A stretch of 64,000 nucleotides of DNA from assembly GCA_037447605.1 (NCBI GenBank), contig CM074808.1:761665-825664 (forward strand), given 5' to 3'. This stretch comes from Zygnema circumcarinatum (taxonomy: Eukaryota > Streptophyta > Zygnematophyceae > Zygnematales > Zygnemataceae). Each line of letters opens with the position of its first letter. Within the stretch, counting starts at the first letter, position 1. Position numbers and translations under genes: made by a program. Shown here piece by piece: positions 26,221 through 43,593 of this stretch. Below the pieces are notes generated by a model. The model worked only from the letters and a program-made list of their open reading frames with translations. It did no database searches and had not been told where the DNA came from.

Positions 26221-29200
26221 ATGGAGGGGAGCGGGAGGGAGCGGGAGGGAGAGGGAGGGAGAGGGAGAGGGAGAGGGAGAGGGAGAGGGGGAGGGAGAGG
26301 GAGAGGGAGAGGCAGTGGGAGAGGGAGGGAGAGAGAGGGAGAGGGAAAGGGAGTGGGAGAGGAGGGGAAGGTAAAGGAGAGGAAGGAGAGAGGGAGAAGG
26401 GAAGGCGAGAGGGGGAGAGAGAGAGTGGAATACAGAAGAAAGATATTTTGTTGCCTGACGGCAGTAATGGCTGCCAACTCTTCAGCGTACAAACGGGGAG
26501 GAGGATCTCTGCAGGAAGTAAGAGAGAGCAAGCGGCTGAAACAGACGCGTCTGGCGGACCTCTTTCTGCCATCCAAGCACCAGAACCGGGTACTGGCTAC
26601 AAAAATTGACTCAAAGCCTGAGGTTATTTGTCCTCTAAAGATATCTGAAGAGAGCAGCATCGTGCAGAATTATAGTCCTGGCCATTTTGGAAACGATGCA
26701 CCTCCCGGCCGTGACTTTCTGTGTACTGTGGACAACACGAAGGAATCGGCTGCGTTGGCAAGTGAAACAGGGGGAGTTTACTGCTCCCACGCAGGTGGAG
26801 AAAACGAAACGTTACCAGGACCACAGTGTCAGGAGGGAGAAGCTCTAGTTTGCTCTCCTGTTATATCTCTTTCTTCACTTAGTGGCTCTCTTTCACAGAG
26901 GTGCGGGGTTGTAAGCATGCTCGATATTGACCCCCTTCCTTCCGAGAAACCGACTGATATGTCTATAAGTACATACCGTGATAACTCACCTCCTGCAGTT
27001 CAGTCGTCAAACTCAAACGTACCCATAGAAACTTGGAAACCTGGTAAGATGGCGAAAACAGCAGCAGCTTCAGCTCAACAGCGTGGAGCACCACTCTCAT
27101 CTTATGAACAAGAACGGTTGGATAGAGTAAAGCGGAATGAAGAGTTTTTGCGGAGTCTTGGCATCGATCATGATATGAAAACTTTCAACACGGAGAAGAA
27201 GAAAATGCCCTCAAAGAAATCTCAGCCGAAACGACCGTCTGTACCATCTGGCCCACTTCGTAGGAGTTCTCGGATTAGTGGTCTCGTAGGAGAGGGAGGT
27301 ACACCATCAATAGACAAGAGTAATATAGATTCAGGGATAAATGGAGACACGGTGGCGGTAACTGATCCGGAGCCAATTGAGTATGTAGATACGTCAATAT
27401 TTCGATACATTTGTGAAGAAAGTCCAACAACCAGCATTCTAAAGCCTCACGTTGATGGCCCACGACGGCTTCTCGGTTTTCAAGTGCTTAAAGGGGAACT
27501 CCGAGACAGCTCGCTTTCCAAAATATATTCTATGGATGTCTCCCATGGGCCACGGCCTTTGTTGGCTGCTGCAGGTCATCTGGGAAGTATTGCAGTCTTT
27601 CCTGCTTGGGATTTTGCACAGGAAGGCACTTGCAACCAGGAAGGCGATCATAATGAGGAGCATTCCCAGTTAAATGACGGAGATATAGTGGAGCCTTTAT
27701 TGTCGTGGAGGGCTGGAAGGGGTTGGATATCGCAAGTTCAGTTTCTTTTGGATCAGTTTCTGGTGCGCCCCAAAACCTGTGCTTTGATCCGTTGAAGGAA
27801 GTGACAGCTGTTTCAAAGTTCTTCTAACTCTTTGGAAAAAGGCCTCCTGAAATTGGTTTATTTCGCAACGCCTGTTTTCAGCATTAAAAGACTCGAGCTT
27901 GGCGAACAGAATTGATGGAAGCATGAGAGTAAACCGAAGCAAACTTCTACTGAAAACGACTTCAGTTGAATGGAAAGGCGGCATTTTTTGGCCATCTGCC
28001 ACTCTTTAGCTCTAAATTTCGCCTTTCCGCTGGCGTGAGGGTGAATGTCTGCAGGAAGAGGCAACTCTGCTGCTATCTAGTTCCAACGATCACACAGTTG
28101 TGCTGTGGAATTTGAACAAAGAGCAGCAGCAAATAGGGACAAAGCGAAACTGCAATCCGTGCATAGTATCGCAGACGGACTCCCTCCATTCCCAAGGCAT
28201 TTTCGGAATGCATGAAAAAGGGCTGAGGCTGATGACTGCTTCTAAGGATCATACTCTTGTCTACTCTACAATTGGGCCAGCTTCCATCACTAAGGAACGT
28301 ACCATTGAAGGTCACCATGAATCACCTCTTAGGAGCGTCCGCTTCAGGTGCATATCCGAGCTTCCTTTTCTAAAAACATTGACGATGGTTTTAGGCAATG
28401 AGTCGAAAAGGGCATGCGAACATGCACTTGCTGCGTACAACGTAGTGCACTTTTTCCAGGACCAGCTTAATGCTCCAGACTAAGGGCCCCTGGGATCTTG
28501 GCTACTTGGATGGATTGCTCGAGTTTGAGGGCCAGAAGCAGAATGCAGGGTGTATTCTGTTTGTGCTGTTCTACAGTGTGACAAGGTTTTAAAAAAGAAG
28601 TGAAATGAAGTGAACTTGCATGCGATTTGTTTGAATGCCGCTCACGGATCTGTTCGCTTTAGACGCATGAAATAAAGTTACACTTCTCCACCTTACCTCA
28701 TGCAGCCTGCAGTTGACTCAATTTTAGCAATCATTCCCCATCTTTCGTCTTCTATTCTGCCATCTAACGTTCGCGAGAAGACCCGTTTGTACACAGGGAT
28801 TTCAACATCCTCGCCGACAGTGGAGCAGATGCAAACATCTGCCTCTTGGACTTGCGACTTCAGAATGCCTGTACACTCACCATGAGTGGTGACCATGCTT
28901 CAGCTGTCAATGTGGTTCAATGGCATCCCACCAATGAGCATCTCCTTCTCTCTGCAAGCCACGATCCGCACATCCTTCTCCATGATGTACGATTTCCTTC
29001 TCGGCCTCTTCAAAAACTTTCTGGACATATGAGCCCTACTGTAAAGCGCAGCCGCCAGATATATCGACCAGCCTTCACATGGAACGGGAAGGCTGTGGTA
29101 ACTTCAGGAGAAGGGTCAAAGAAGCTTTCTCTATACGATGTGGACAGTGGAAAAACCATTAGTAGAGGCCATGTAGGACATGATGCCAGCTTGGTCATGG

Positions 29201-29289
29201 ACGACTGCAGGCAGGACTGCACAGGGAGTCTATGGATGGCTGGGAAAGCTGTAGTTCAGTTAGCACCGTTATGGCAATCGGAGGACTGA
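26221..29289 (+). CDS. WDR76: WD repeat protein 76 / CMR1 homologue
   Basis: WD40 protein of the WDR76/yeast Cmr1 (DDB2-related) family, nuclear, linked in yeast and animals to DNA damage, replication stress and chromatin-bound protein quality control. Exons: 26221-27762, 28055-28347, 28797-29289 (775 residues from the first ATG). The N-terminal part is basic and Ser-rich. The family signature is YEQERLDRVKRNEEFLRSLG followed by RRSSRISGL. The propeller follows: SKIYSMDVSHGPRPLLAAAG, GWISQVQF, SSSNDHTVVLWNLN, ADANICLLDLR, VVQWHPTNEHLLLSASHDPH and TSGEGSKKLSLYDVDSG. The first 82 codons are a GAGGGA microsatellite coding for Gly/Arg/Glu. The real start may be the in-frame ATG at 26467 (MAANSSAYKRG), which would leave the repeat in the 5' UTR. 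Paired E2F-type sites lie upstream. Confidence 0.82.
26225..26410 (+). repeat. (GAGGGA)n tract at WDR76 5' end
   Basis: Imperfect GGGAGA/GAGGGA repeats covering about 185 bases. The frame stays open across them on both strands, so they may be translated as a Gly/Arg/Glu tract or may be 5' UTR. Confidence 0.9.
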
Positions 29290-29886
29290 GGCAATCGAGA
29301 GAACCCTCTATCCCGTCCGTTTGGAGGCTTTCTTGTAGTTCTATTGTGTATAGCTCTTTTTCACGACAGTAGGCTGAGCCTTGCTCTTTGTTCGAAGAAT
29401 GGGTCCATTCCTAAGAAAAAAGCGAGCAGCTTTTCATCCAATGAGCACACGTTCGCCTAGTCGACTGTTGCGGTGCCAAAACTCTCTGTACTTTATTGTC
29501 AGGAAATACAATGAACAAAACGAGAGGTACTTGACTGATATATTCTCTTTATTCAGATATCAATGGAAGTGGCAGTACATCATCGAAAACTGTTTACAAT
29601 TGTGACATGTGCCAGAACGTGTCCACTATAAAAACCTTGTCCTTCAGGCCCTTCTTTTGAGTTCAAGACTGAGAGGGCTCTCTCTCTCCCTGCACATTCC
29701 CCCGTCGAAACGTCACCCTGTCAGCCATATCCCATTCGGAAGTCGGTGGCTCTGCCTGCCCTCCACCTCCCCCCTGGGCCCACTGTACTTTCCGACTTCT
29801 CTCTCACTGATTTCATTCTTCGCCGAGGGACAGACCCTGGAGCATGGTCCATGGCCTCTCCATCGCCCCATCTGCACCCACATGCA
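29290..29886. other. convergent intergenic, WDR76 and SWC2 3' ends
   Basis: About 600 bases between two converging genes. No exon, RNA gene or repeat is supported; presumably both 3' UTRs are here. Confidence 0.45.
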
Positions 29887-32800
29887 TTACATGGATGGCC
29901 CATCAGATGGCAGGTCTGATTGCAGGCTGCAAGAGGAGGGAGGGAAACGTGATCTTGAAATGCAGTCTCAGTGAGACTTCAAACCCTGTACCTACATGCC
30001 CAGCTGATTTGGCATAAGCTTAAATAATCGCATCGCGTGTTGGCACTCAGAACTTCATCGACATGAACTCTCACACGTACCTTTCCCGAATTGCGCGGAA
30101 GGCCTCTTTTGTGGAGTATGGCAATCCTGTTCGTGGATCACGATATCTGTAGTTCCCATTGTCCCTCCGAAACCGAAATTTCAAAGCATCAGCAGCATTT
30201 TAGGAAGACTGGGCCACGCCAAATGCCGTATAACAGCTTTTGTAAGGCCAAAAAGGGAAAGGCAAGCATTAGGACAAGGTTAGGGCGATACTTTGACAGT
30301 TCCATTCCCATATTGCCATGTTTTGGACATATATTCTTATATGGAATCAAGGGCTATAGAAACATCACGCTGTTTTTAACCAATTGTAGTGGGACCAGTT
30401 TCGAAGCAGATGTTCAAAACATTGGAAAGACGTCCAAGTTCCCAGCAAAACCAACATTCCCCTTTCTGTCCAACTTATATTGATGCAGTGTGTGCATAAT
30501 AGATTTGACTGTCAGCCTTCGGCTACTTCCACAAGCCCATTTTTACATATCCCTTTGTTGACAGAGCTAGAGATGCAGAGGATCTACAAATCTCTGAAAA
30601 AGAAAGTGAAACCTGCTGCAGCCACCCAAAGAGGATTGCCAAAATGTGAATTAAAAACTCACTTTGCAGGCTGGCCGGTAATGACGCAGAAAGACCGCTC
30701 AGGATCTGCATGCCCCGATTACAAGCACCACCAAATGTATACTGGTTTCAAGCAGTTGTTTGGCCTAGCCATTTCCTTCAAAAAAAAAAAAAAAAGGACA
30801 GTCCACTATCACACTACGTATTCCGGCTCCTGTTTTTTTTAATGTGTCAAGTGTTTAAGGAAAGAATCCTACATGGTGGAGCCTTGGAATTTAATATTTC
30901 CGGCACTTCATCCACGCAAGTGAACTCCAGAGTGTTTATTCCTGTGAGCAAAGCAAAAAGGACAACCTTAGCTACTAAAGTAAACACTTTCACAAAAACC
31001 AAAGATGCACAGAAGCATTGTAATTGTTCTACCTCACGGGGTCCTTAGTCAAGTCAGGGTAAGCCAAAGCGTCAGAATCTGACCATTTTTGGAGTGAAAG
31101 CGAATCTGCGGCCCCTTATAGGTTTCCTTTTCAATGATCGCTCTGCGCTTCACCTCCTCCTCCTTTGCTAGCATGATCTCCAGGGACTGCCGGTTGAGTA
31201 CTTCTGAAAAAATCCCCCTTTCGTATCCAAAATGAGCTCAAGATTCGTTATAGACCACTGACCAACTCTCTGAAAACTTACATGTGAATGCAAATAAACA
31301 TCGGTCTTCATTGAACTTATAGGGCCTGCATGTGAAACTTAGTAACAAATGAGCTCTGCTCACCTGTCTGAGCAGCCTCCAAGAGCATCTCCTCCTGCGT
31401 CCACCTCCGTTCTTCATCGCCAGCCCGCTTCTTCTTCACAACCTGATAGGAAAAAAAACGCTCAGGATTCACTTATTCTATGGCCCTCAACGACACAACC
31501 TGCAACTGAAGGTCAACCTTCCAACAGAAGTGCTTAGCAAACAGCCATTCCAAAAGTCCCAACCCCTCCCTCTCTCCCCTTCCCACTCCTCTCGCCCCTT
31601 CCCACTCCTCTCTCCCCTGCCCACTCCTCTCTCCCCTGCCCACTCCTCTCTCCCCTTCCCACTCCTCTCTCCCCTGCCCACTCCTCTCTCCCCTTCCCAC
31701 TCCTCTCTCCCCTGCCCACTCCTCTCTCCCCTTCCCACTCCTCTCTCCCCTTCCCACTCCCTCTCTCCTCACAAAAGCCCGACCTTGGGTGTCTGCGCTG
31801 CCTTAACAGCCTCCCGCTCAATGGCTTTGACTACCACAGCCGTTCGAGTTGACTTTCTCCTCTCCTGGGGAGTGCCCGTATCCCCCTCCCAAGCCCCTCC
31901 AAGCTGCTCCAACTCTGAGGGTCTTCGCGGTCGCTTTTCGGATTTTGGAGGACTTGGAGTTCGCCCTCCGGCAGCTGCAGCGGCTAAGTCCTCCAAAGCA
32001 GATGCATTACGGGTCACATCTGTCAGCTTGATCTTTAATCTTTTCACTTTTTTTTTACTGCCCGGTGGAAGCTTTCTCTTCGCCGTAGGCCTGCAGAAGA
32101 ACCCCGAACGAAAGACTTTAAAACTTTCAAAGACGCACACCAGCACATCAAAAAGGAAAATCAATGGTAGCAAAGAAAGGATTCGTTTAGTTCGTAATCT
32201 GTACCTCCTCTCCTTCTCTTCATCTTCCTCTCCATTTGACTCCGGCTCCTGCAACCCACTGAAGCTGTGAGTCTCTTTAACCATAAAAAAAACAGCGACT
32301 CGCTGCTGACCATCAATCGAACATAGCTGCTCTCTCTGCAGATGTATGGCAGTCTGATCCAACAATTTATCCGTCAAAAACAGTGCACTGTAAAAGGAGC
32401 AGAAAATCGGCTCGAACCATACATTGCTGGCCCTACCTCTTTCCCTGATTCAATAGCTCTAACAGGAGGCAGAACTTCTCACCTCCTCATCGAAGTCGCT
32501 GTCAAAGACATCCTCCAACTCCTTCTCTTCTTTATATTCCTGGTCTTCTTCTGCCTGTGGATCCCTCCACACCAATCATGGGGCGAATGAATGGGCAGCT
32601 GCCAATAGTGTGCTGCCGCACGCTGATGGCTTTTCTGCACAAGAGAGGGATAAGGGGAGACTAAGTGTATGCACGCTATGCCTAAAGCATGGAGGCTCAG
32701 AACTCTGAGTAGAGAATGAAGTAAAGCCTGACGTATACCCGTGTTGAATGTAATCTAACGGCCCTTCCGAATCGAGTTTCACTCTTCATACGTAGCTTCA

Positions 32801-33804
32801 AGCTTCTCGTAGTGGAGGACTTTCCAATTCTTCCACTGAAATGTAGTTCTTATGCTCAGCACTAAAGAATTTTATTTTCTGCGAATAACTGAAATCCAAA
32901 CTAAGCTGCTTAAAAAGCACACAAATGGCTGCCTTCATTCTGGTCGCTCAGATCCCCAATATTCATACCTCTTGAAAGGCATCCTGATTCCAGAACTGTT
33001 CATCCGCTTCAAGTTCATCATCGAGAAGTTGTGTCATGCTGCCAGGCACAAGCACACAGCATTATACAGACGATAAATAAGCACAGTTGCATCACACAAA
33101 CAGCCTTCAACTGTGCCATTGCAAGGATACTGTCCGCATACATCATATGTACGTCCTTATGAGGGCTATACTAAAATTCAGACAGAACAGAAACACTCCT
33201 TACAAAGTCAGAGAAAAAACCTGTTCAAACAGTATTTTGCTGTCTTGCTTATTATAATGTCGAGACAGTGCATTGCTTAAGACATCGACAGGAATGACGC
33301 AAGTGTTATTCACTAGCTCCTGATATCAAACTAGAAGTTCTCAAACCATTCGTACCAGGTTCTAAATTGTCACTCCCTGTAACTTGGCAATCCATGAATA
33401 TCTTTCACCTCTGTTCATGAATCTTATGCTGTGTGATGCTGCCTTTTGCGTGCCTCGTTTCTAAGGTCCATGATGAAAACTTCTTGATAGCTTTTCAGGT
33501 CTCAGAATCCATTTTTGCTGTCCTATACACGGAATACTTAGTTGTGGTTAGAAAGCCCCTTCGTTCAATTATAATACACGGCTTGTATAACGAATTACAC
33601 TTCCAGCAGTCCTACTCGTCCAACCAGAATTGATCTTCGATTCAATAGAGCATCCTGCCCTTGGAAAAAAAAAGGTGGGGGATTCAAGCTATTTGCTTTG
33701 ACCGATATTAACTGGTTTAATGCACAAGAAAGCACAGACAGAAGACAGTGTTTTACTGACCGCTTTCCCCGAGTTTCACGAGCTGGTCGAGATAGCCCCG
33801 CCAT
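29887..33804 (-). CDS. SWC2: SWR1 complex subunit 2 (YL1/VPS72 homologue)
   Basis: YL1-family subunit that binds H2A.Z-H2B and helps the SWR1 remodeller deposit H2A.Z. Ten exons: 33804-33761, 33038-32969, 32554-32483, 32248-32205, 32090-31784, 31442-31364, 31203-31084, 30705-30663, 30146-30081, 29926-29887; they sum to 885 bases, 294 residues. N-terminal YL1 domain: [30 protein letters not shown], then acidic [13 protein letters not shown], which is the H2A.Z-contacting segment in the family. The middle is basic ([15 protein letters not shown]), followed by [16 protein letters not shown] and [20 protein letters not shown]. The C-terminal YL1_C domain is [20 protein letters not shown]. Exon 30705-30663 was found only because YL1_C required a CVITG segment. 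A 19-base minisatellite lies in intron 5. Confidence 0.9.
31556..31765. repeat. 19-base minisatellite in SWC2 intron
   Basis: About eleven copies of a 19-base unit, CACTCCTCTCTCCCCTGCC, with CTTCC or CTGCC variants. It ends about 20 bases from the splice donor of exon 32090-31784, so the pre-mRNA carries a G/A-rich array immediately after that exon. Confidence 0.92.
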
Positions 33805-34559
33805 GTTGCCTGTAGACCTCTCTCCTCTAGGACTGTCTACCAGAGCACTAGCAGCGATGATTAACGAGAAATATAGAAATTGTTCGGAGTTAACTTTAGC
33901 CCTTCAAATGTAGGAAGCTGAAGGAAACTCTCCGCTCTTGTACCGGAGAATGACGCAAGAAGTAAGCAGAAATTATCCACCAATATAATAAGCGGTGAGG
34001 AGGCACGCTCTCTCTCGGAGAGCACAGCGACAACATCCAACCGTTCAGCTTCTCTCACATCCGTTGGGGCGTTTCTTCTCTTCAGGAGAGAGACCACAAA
34101 TTTCTGAAACTGCCATGGCGGAACGCGAAGCAGGAAAGTCAGGTCGACTTCCTTAATGTGAGGCTGATGACGGGCGACTACAGTTAAGAGTCTTTTCAGT
34201 TGTTTGCAATTTTTACGTTTAATCTGCTGAAGACTATTGGGGAGGCCCTGCAACGCAATGATGCAGAGGCCAGAGACGCCAACGCAAGTTCATGAAGGTG
34301 ATGCCTCCTGCTCTTTTTCTCCTTGAATGAATGCGTTTGGCGCCTCCTCACAGATGATTGAGTGCATTCTGGAGTAATCTTTTCAAATTACTGGCCTTTT
34401 TCATATTATATGGAAAGCTAACTGTTCTCTCGTTAACCTTAGGCTAAAGAGACTACTATGCAATGGATGAAGCCCTGAATTTCCTTGCACATGCATAGAT
34501 GATGTGAACACGCCAGGTTGTGACTGTTTGAGTCATCTTCTTATCTTTATGTGAGGTAG
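33805..34559. promoter_or_regulatory. divergent promoter region, SWC2 and BORCS8-like gene
   Basis: Shared upstream region of two diverging genes. A first exon of the plus-strand gene must lie here; an ATG at 34258 (MMQRPETPTQVHE) is a candidate but its splice phase does not match the next exon. A minus-strand open frame of about 130 codons (34253-33861) resembles no family I know. No specific regulatory motif is claimed. Confidence 0.45.
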
Positions 34560-37232
34560 AATTCGAATTGGGTGGGAGCAGTGCATGACCGCTTGTTGGA
34601 CATAACAAAGATGGTGGCTAATGAGCCTCTGGTGGGACTCTTCTACGTACAACAGCATATACAGCGGGCCGTTCCAAACGTTGTTGCTCTGAAGGTTAGC
34701 CTTCTTCTTATCATAACTTTCAGGCGCGATAACCTGCATCGTGATCGTGATGTGGTTTCTTTGGCCCAGCATGCGCTTGTGCGGAAAGGGAATGCATACA
34801 GCAAGAGCAAACGTTTTTTATTGTGAGGTGTACAGCTCTGCAAGGAAGCTTTTGTATACTGCACTTTGCCAACCTGTACCATCTACTGACAGCTATAGTA
34901 TCGTTCAATCATGGACCACAATAAACGTTTGTTTATGGAAGTTTTTTGACCAGATACGGTTGTAAAGTGACTATTGTTTAAGGCCTTCATTCTATCCACC
35001 TCGACTCTCCTCACCGGGGCCCCATTGTTATTGAGGTTCTAGATTTGAATGTGTGGAACCATTGTTTCTTTTCGCAACTTCCATCGGTGGAGAATGATGT
35101 CAGCATAGAGGCTGATCGGTTCTCATGCGTCTGCACTTTCGGTACTGTCAGAGTTAAGGATGCTTATGCTTACATAAAGCATATGACTATTATTCCAACG
35201 ATGCAATTGTCGGTTTGCCCATTCAAATGGCTGCAGGATCAGATGAAGGCAGGCTCAGCATCCGCAGCGTATGCATTGGAAGACGTCCATTCAGCCACGG
35301 CTGCTGTGAAGATAATCAAAGAGGCTGGACTACCTGCCATTGAAAGAATGCAAAAAAGTCTTGACGTTTCTACAGCAGCTTTGGCTTCTCTGCAACGCCC
35401 ATCCACGTCAGTCATCCCATATATGCCGTGCATGTCATTAAGATTGCCACTTGCAGAGATTTTGTACTCATGGGCAACCATCTCTTCTTTAATTGAAGCC
35501 TCAAAGGAAATAAGTCAAAAGAGAAGACAGATTGTAGTGGTAAAAAGTGGAATTTGGGAGAGCGAATTTGAGCCATCATATGGTTCCCCATTAGCCGGCC
35601 GCGCATCAAGTGGACTAAAGGTTCAGCTATCAGTTAGTCTGATGCTTTGTGCTTGTGGCTGCCGATGCCTGTTCAGCTGAGTTTTGGGAGGGGAAGGGAC
35701 ATTTCAGGAGTTATGTCTCAAGCTTGACTCGGACTGTCCCGCGTGCAACTTCATTTTCTGCAAATAATCAGAAAGGGAGCACTCACAAAACTCTTCCGGA
35801 GGTACAGTCACAAGCACCCGCAAAGGTGGAGAGTGGGCCTACTCCTGAACAACCTCCACCTCCTTCGGATACTTTGGCTGGAAACAAAGAGCTTCCGGAG
35901 ATAGAAAATCCCACTTCACCAGAAAACGCACAACCTACTTCTAATCTGCCTGTAGCTCTTGAAAAAAACCCCTCTTCCCCTGGGGTCCTTGTCCGCTCTG
36001 TGATCGATTCTGCCCTAACTCGGGCAGGGCAGATGCGGCGGTCCATTAGGGTTGCAGAGGGCGGCTCAGAGAGTCAGAGATGTGGAGATGAGGAAGGTGC
36101 TGTGGATGATGGGGATGGCAAAAGTGGGGAGAAGATAGAGCCAAGTTCTTCATATGTGAGGACTATGCTTGATGCCGCTGTGCAGAGAGTTAGCAGCGGT
36201 ACAAGGGGCAGCAGAGAGCAGGCGAAGCTGAGAGAGGCCAACTCATTGCCAGCAGAAAGAGTGGATGAGGTGCCTGTAAGCTTTATGGCTGAGAGCTCGT
36301 CTACTAAACAATCATCCATGGAAGACAGGAGGAGTCCCACAAGGCTCCTCAGTTCCATTTTCAACGAAAATGTATGGAGGACAATGCCTAGACGGAGTCA
36401 GTCAGACAGTGCTGCTATTAAGAAACTGGCAGACGATCAGTTAGAGCCGGCAGAGGAGGAGGTTGAAGGGCAGGAAAGGGAAGCTGTTGAACAGGTGACA
36501 GTAAGTTCAGAGGCTGGTGATGAGATACTGAACCAAGCATCAAGAGTGGAGGGGTGTAAAAGTGACGAGCAGGTTCAGAGAGAGGGGCAGAAGCAGCTGA
36601 AGCAGCCGAGTCGGTTGCCTTCCTGGAACAGAGGAGCTTTTAACAATGTTAGGGCAGCGTTGGACTCTGCAGTGCAGACTGCAGGCAACATGGTGCAGAC
36701 AGCTGGAGGAACTGTGCGCTTAACAGCTGGCAGTGTGGTATTGGATAACAGTCGGCTTCTTTGGAGAAGCTCTGAGCCGAGTGGAGGTCCAAAATTACCC
36801 GACAAGAATAAAGGTTTAGTTGAGACCAGTTCAGCGCAAGGAACGTCAGTAATCGAGAGTCCTTCTGCCACTCTGATAAAGACAGATGGAGCAAGTAACG
36901 ATGAAGGCATTAGTGGAGAGAGTATGAAACTACAGACAGCTCAAGATGCAACCACGATTGATGGTATTGAGAACGTGTCTTCTGAAAGGGGTAGAGTAGA
37001 GAATGGAGTGACATCTGAATGCGGTGGAGAGCATGGCTGTGGTACAGTTGGTGGTGAGCAGATTGCTGAAGAAGAGGAGGCGAAGAAGAAGGCACAAGCT
37101 GAAGCGGCTGCAGCAGCTTCAGAGTTTGAGCTACTACAGAAGCAGCAGGCTGAGAGGTTTCAGTCATGGATCGATGATGCTGATTCCAGTTTGGGGTCGT
37201 CCTGGTCGTTGGAAAAGGGAAGAGAGTCGTAA
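34560..37232 (+). CDS. BORCS8 (MEF2BNB)-domain protein with long tail
   Basis: N-terminal region resembles BORC subunit 8 (MEF2BNB), a small helical protein of the lysosome-positioning BORC complex in animals. Exon 34560-34694 encodes VHDRLLDITKMVANEPLVGL, then FYVQQHIQRAVPNVV; the family motif is ANEPS-x-ALYRLQEHV. Exon 35237 to about 35406 continues with SAAYALEDVHSATAAVKII. The final exon, from about 35690 to the stop at 37232, encodes roughly 510 residues, Ser/Glu-rich and mostly disordered. Within it a V-R-x-x-(I/L)-D-(S/A)-A motif recurs near 35989, 36156 and 36648. The tail ends in a helical KKKAQAEAAAAASEFELLQK segment. The 5' exon and one internal junction are unresolved because the phases do not fit, so a short exon is probably missing from this model. 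Function in plants is unknown. Confidence 0.5.
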
Positions 37233-38420
37233 TCAAGAGACTTTCTCCGTGCTCACTTGAATAGGGACCCTTTTTTTTTTTTTTTTTGCAGCTGCAATGT
37301 TGCAGTCTTCTTGACTTAGTTCACAGAACGTCTTAGTATATAATGCAGCGCATGCGAGCAAGCATTGCTTGATGGTTTGCAAATGGTCTGGTCCATAGTA
37401 TTGAATAAGCATTGATATTCGTCTGCAGTGAGTAGTTTTGGTAGCTTGATGCACATTTCTTTCGCAGAGTGGAAGAGGGTAGTGCAATACACTTGATGCT
37501 CTCTCGAGCTATTGCGAACTTCCAACAGCTTCTCGTCTTGGCAGCACATTCGCTGCGACAGCCTTGAAGATAGGCCTAGCCTAGGAAGAATGAGGTGCTC
37601 CTCAAACTCATTTTCAGGAAAGTGAAAAATGAAAGGCCAATCCGCTTTTAGTTATGAAGTATATCCACCATCACCTCAACACCATTTCCTGATACAAACC
37701 TAGCCGCACGAACAACTTCAAGTTCAAGAAGTCCATATCTGTGATTAACACATATTGCATTCGGAAGATTCACCATAGCTCTTATGGTTGCATCATCAGA
37801 TCATTTGTTAATCTATTGGTCGTTTGTTCCTTTGTTGAATAGTACTTGTCAGTTGGCCATTTTGGTGAATCTGCTAATAATTGGTGAGAAGCCGCGCTTT
37901 TCTCAATACTTTTGATGGCCCTACACTTGTGAGATACATAGAGTTCATACTTCCATAGGACATCACCATACCACCGTCGAATGCGTCCTCCAAAACTTCG
38001 CATTTTACTGCACATCGGCCCTTCCTCTCTCCAGAAAACTTGCGACTGACAATCTACCCTATTCCTCTCACTAGTTCCGCCCCACAATATCGCCTCGCCT
38101 CAACAAGACCGAGGGCGCAGCAACCAAAAATATGAAGCTCAATTTGCCTGACCGGGCCAAGCAAGCCCCTTCTCCAATAACTCCTTCACCTCTACTCTAC
38201 GCCCTGTTCCGCAGCTACTACCGCATTGAATAACACCTGCATAATGTCAGCCAAAAAGTGTGGAGAGAGACCTCTCAAGAGACTCTCACTGGGGCGGCCC
38301 TAAGAGCTTTCCCCCTTCTTCAGATGCAAAAAAAACAATGGAGTTCAGAACAGCTACGCCTGCACTTAATGGCTTTCATGCTTCTGCTTTCATGCTACTG
38401 CCTATTAGTTAGTGCATTTG
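37233..38420. other. intergenic, convergent 3' flanks
   Basis: About 1.2 kb between the BORCS8-like gene and CPN60, which converge. It contains a T17 run at 37270-37288. No exon of a known family or RNA gene was recognised. Confidence 0.4.
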
Positions 38421-43418
<4,998 letters not shown>

Positions 43419-43593
43419 GGCTGCTGATTGATACTCTGCGGCCTCCTCCTCTCCTCCCTTGAATCCCCCGTACAACCCTTTCTATTTTTGTCTTCAGGAA
43501 GCTCGTTCTATGACAATAATGGCGTGTTTTTATTTCCCTGCACAAGCAAGAAGTAGGGCTGCAGGCCGAGGCATTCCGGCGGAGCGCAGGAAT

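Noticed and set aside
26141-26660. Long Ser/Leu/Pro-rich minus-strand frames
   Set aside because: Antisense translation of the GAGGGA repeat at the WDR76 5' end.
31473-31821. CRISPR-like regularly repeated array
   Set aside because: The units are contiguous 19-base tandem copies without unique spacers, inside an intron of a eukaryotic gene.
32776-32830. Possible extra SWC2 exon ([18 protein letters not shown]) after TTTCAG
   Set aside because: It leads straight to a stop codon, while splicing from 32969 directly to 32554 gives the conserved acidic YL1 segment in frame.
33861-34253. 130-codon minus-strand open frame upstream of SWC2
   Set aside because: No family resemblance and no splice link to SWC2; it lies in the promoter or 5' UTR region. 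Mentioned only as an oddity.
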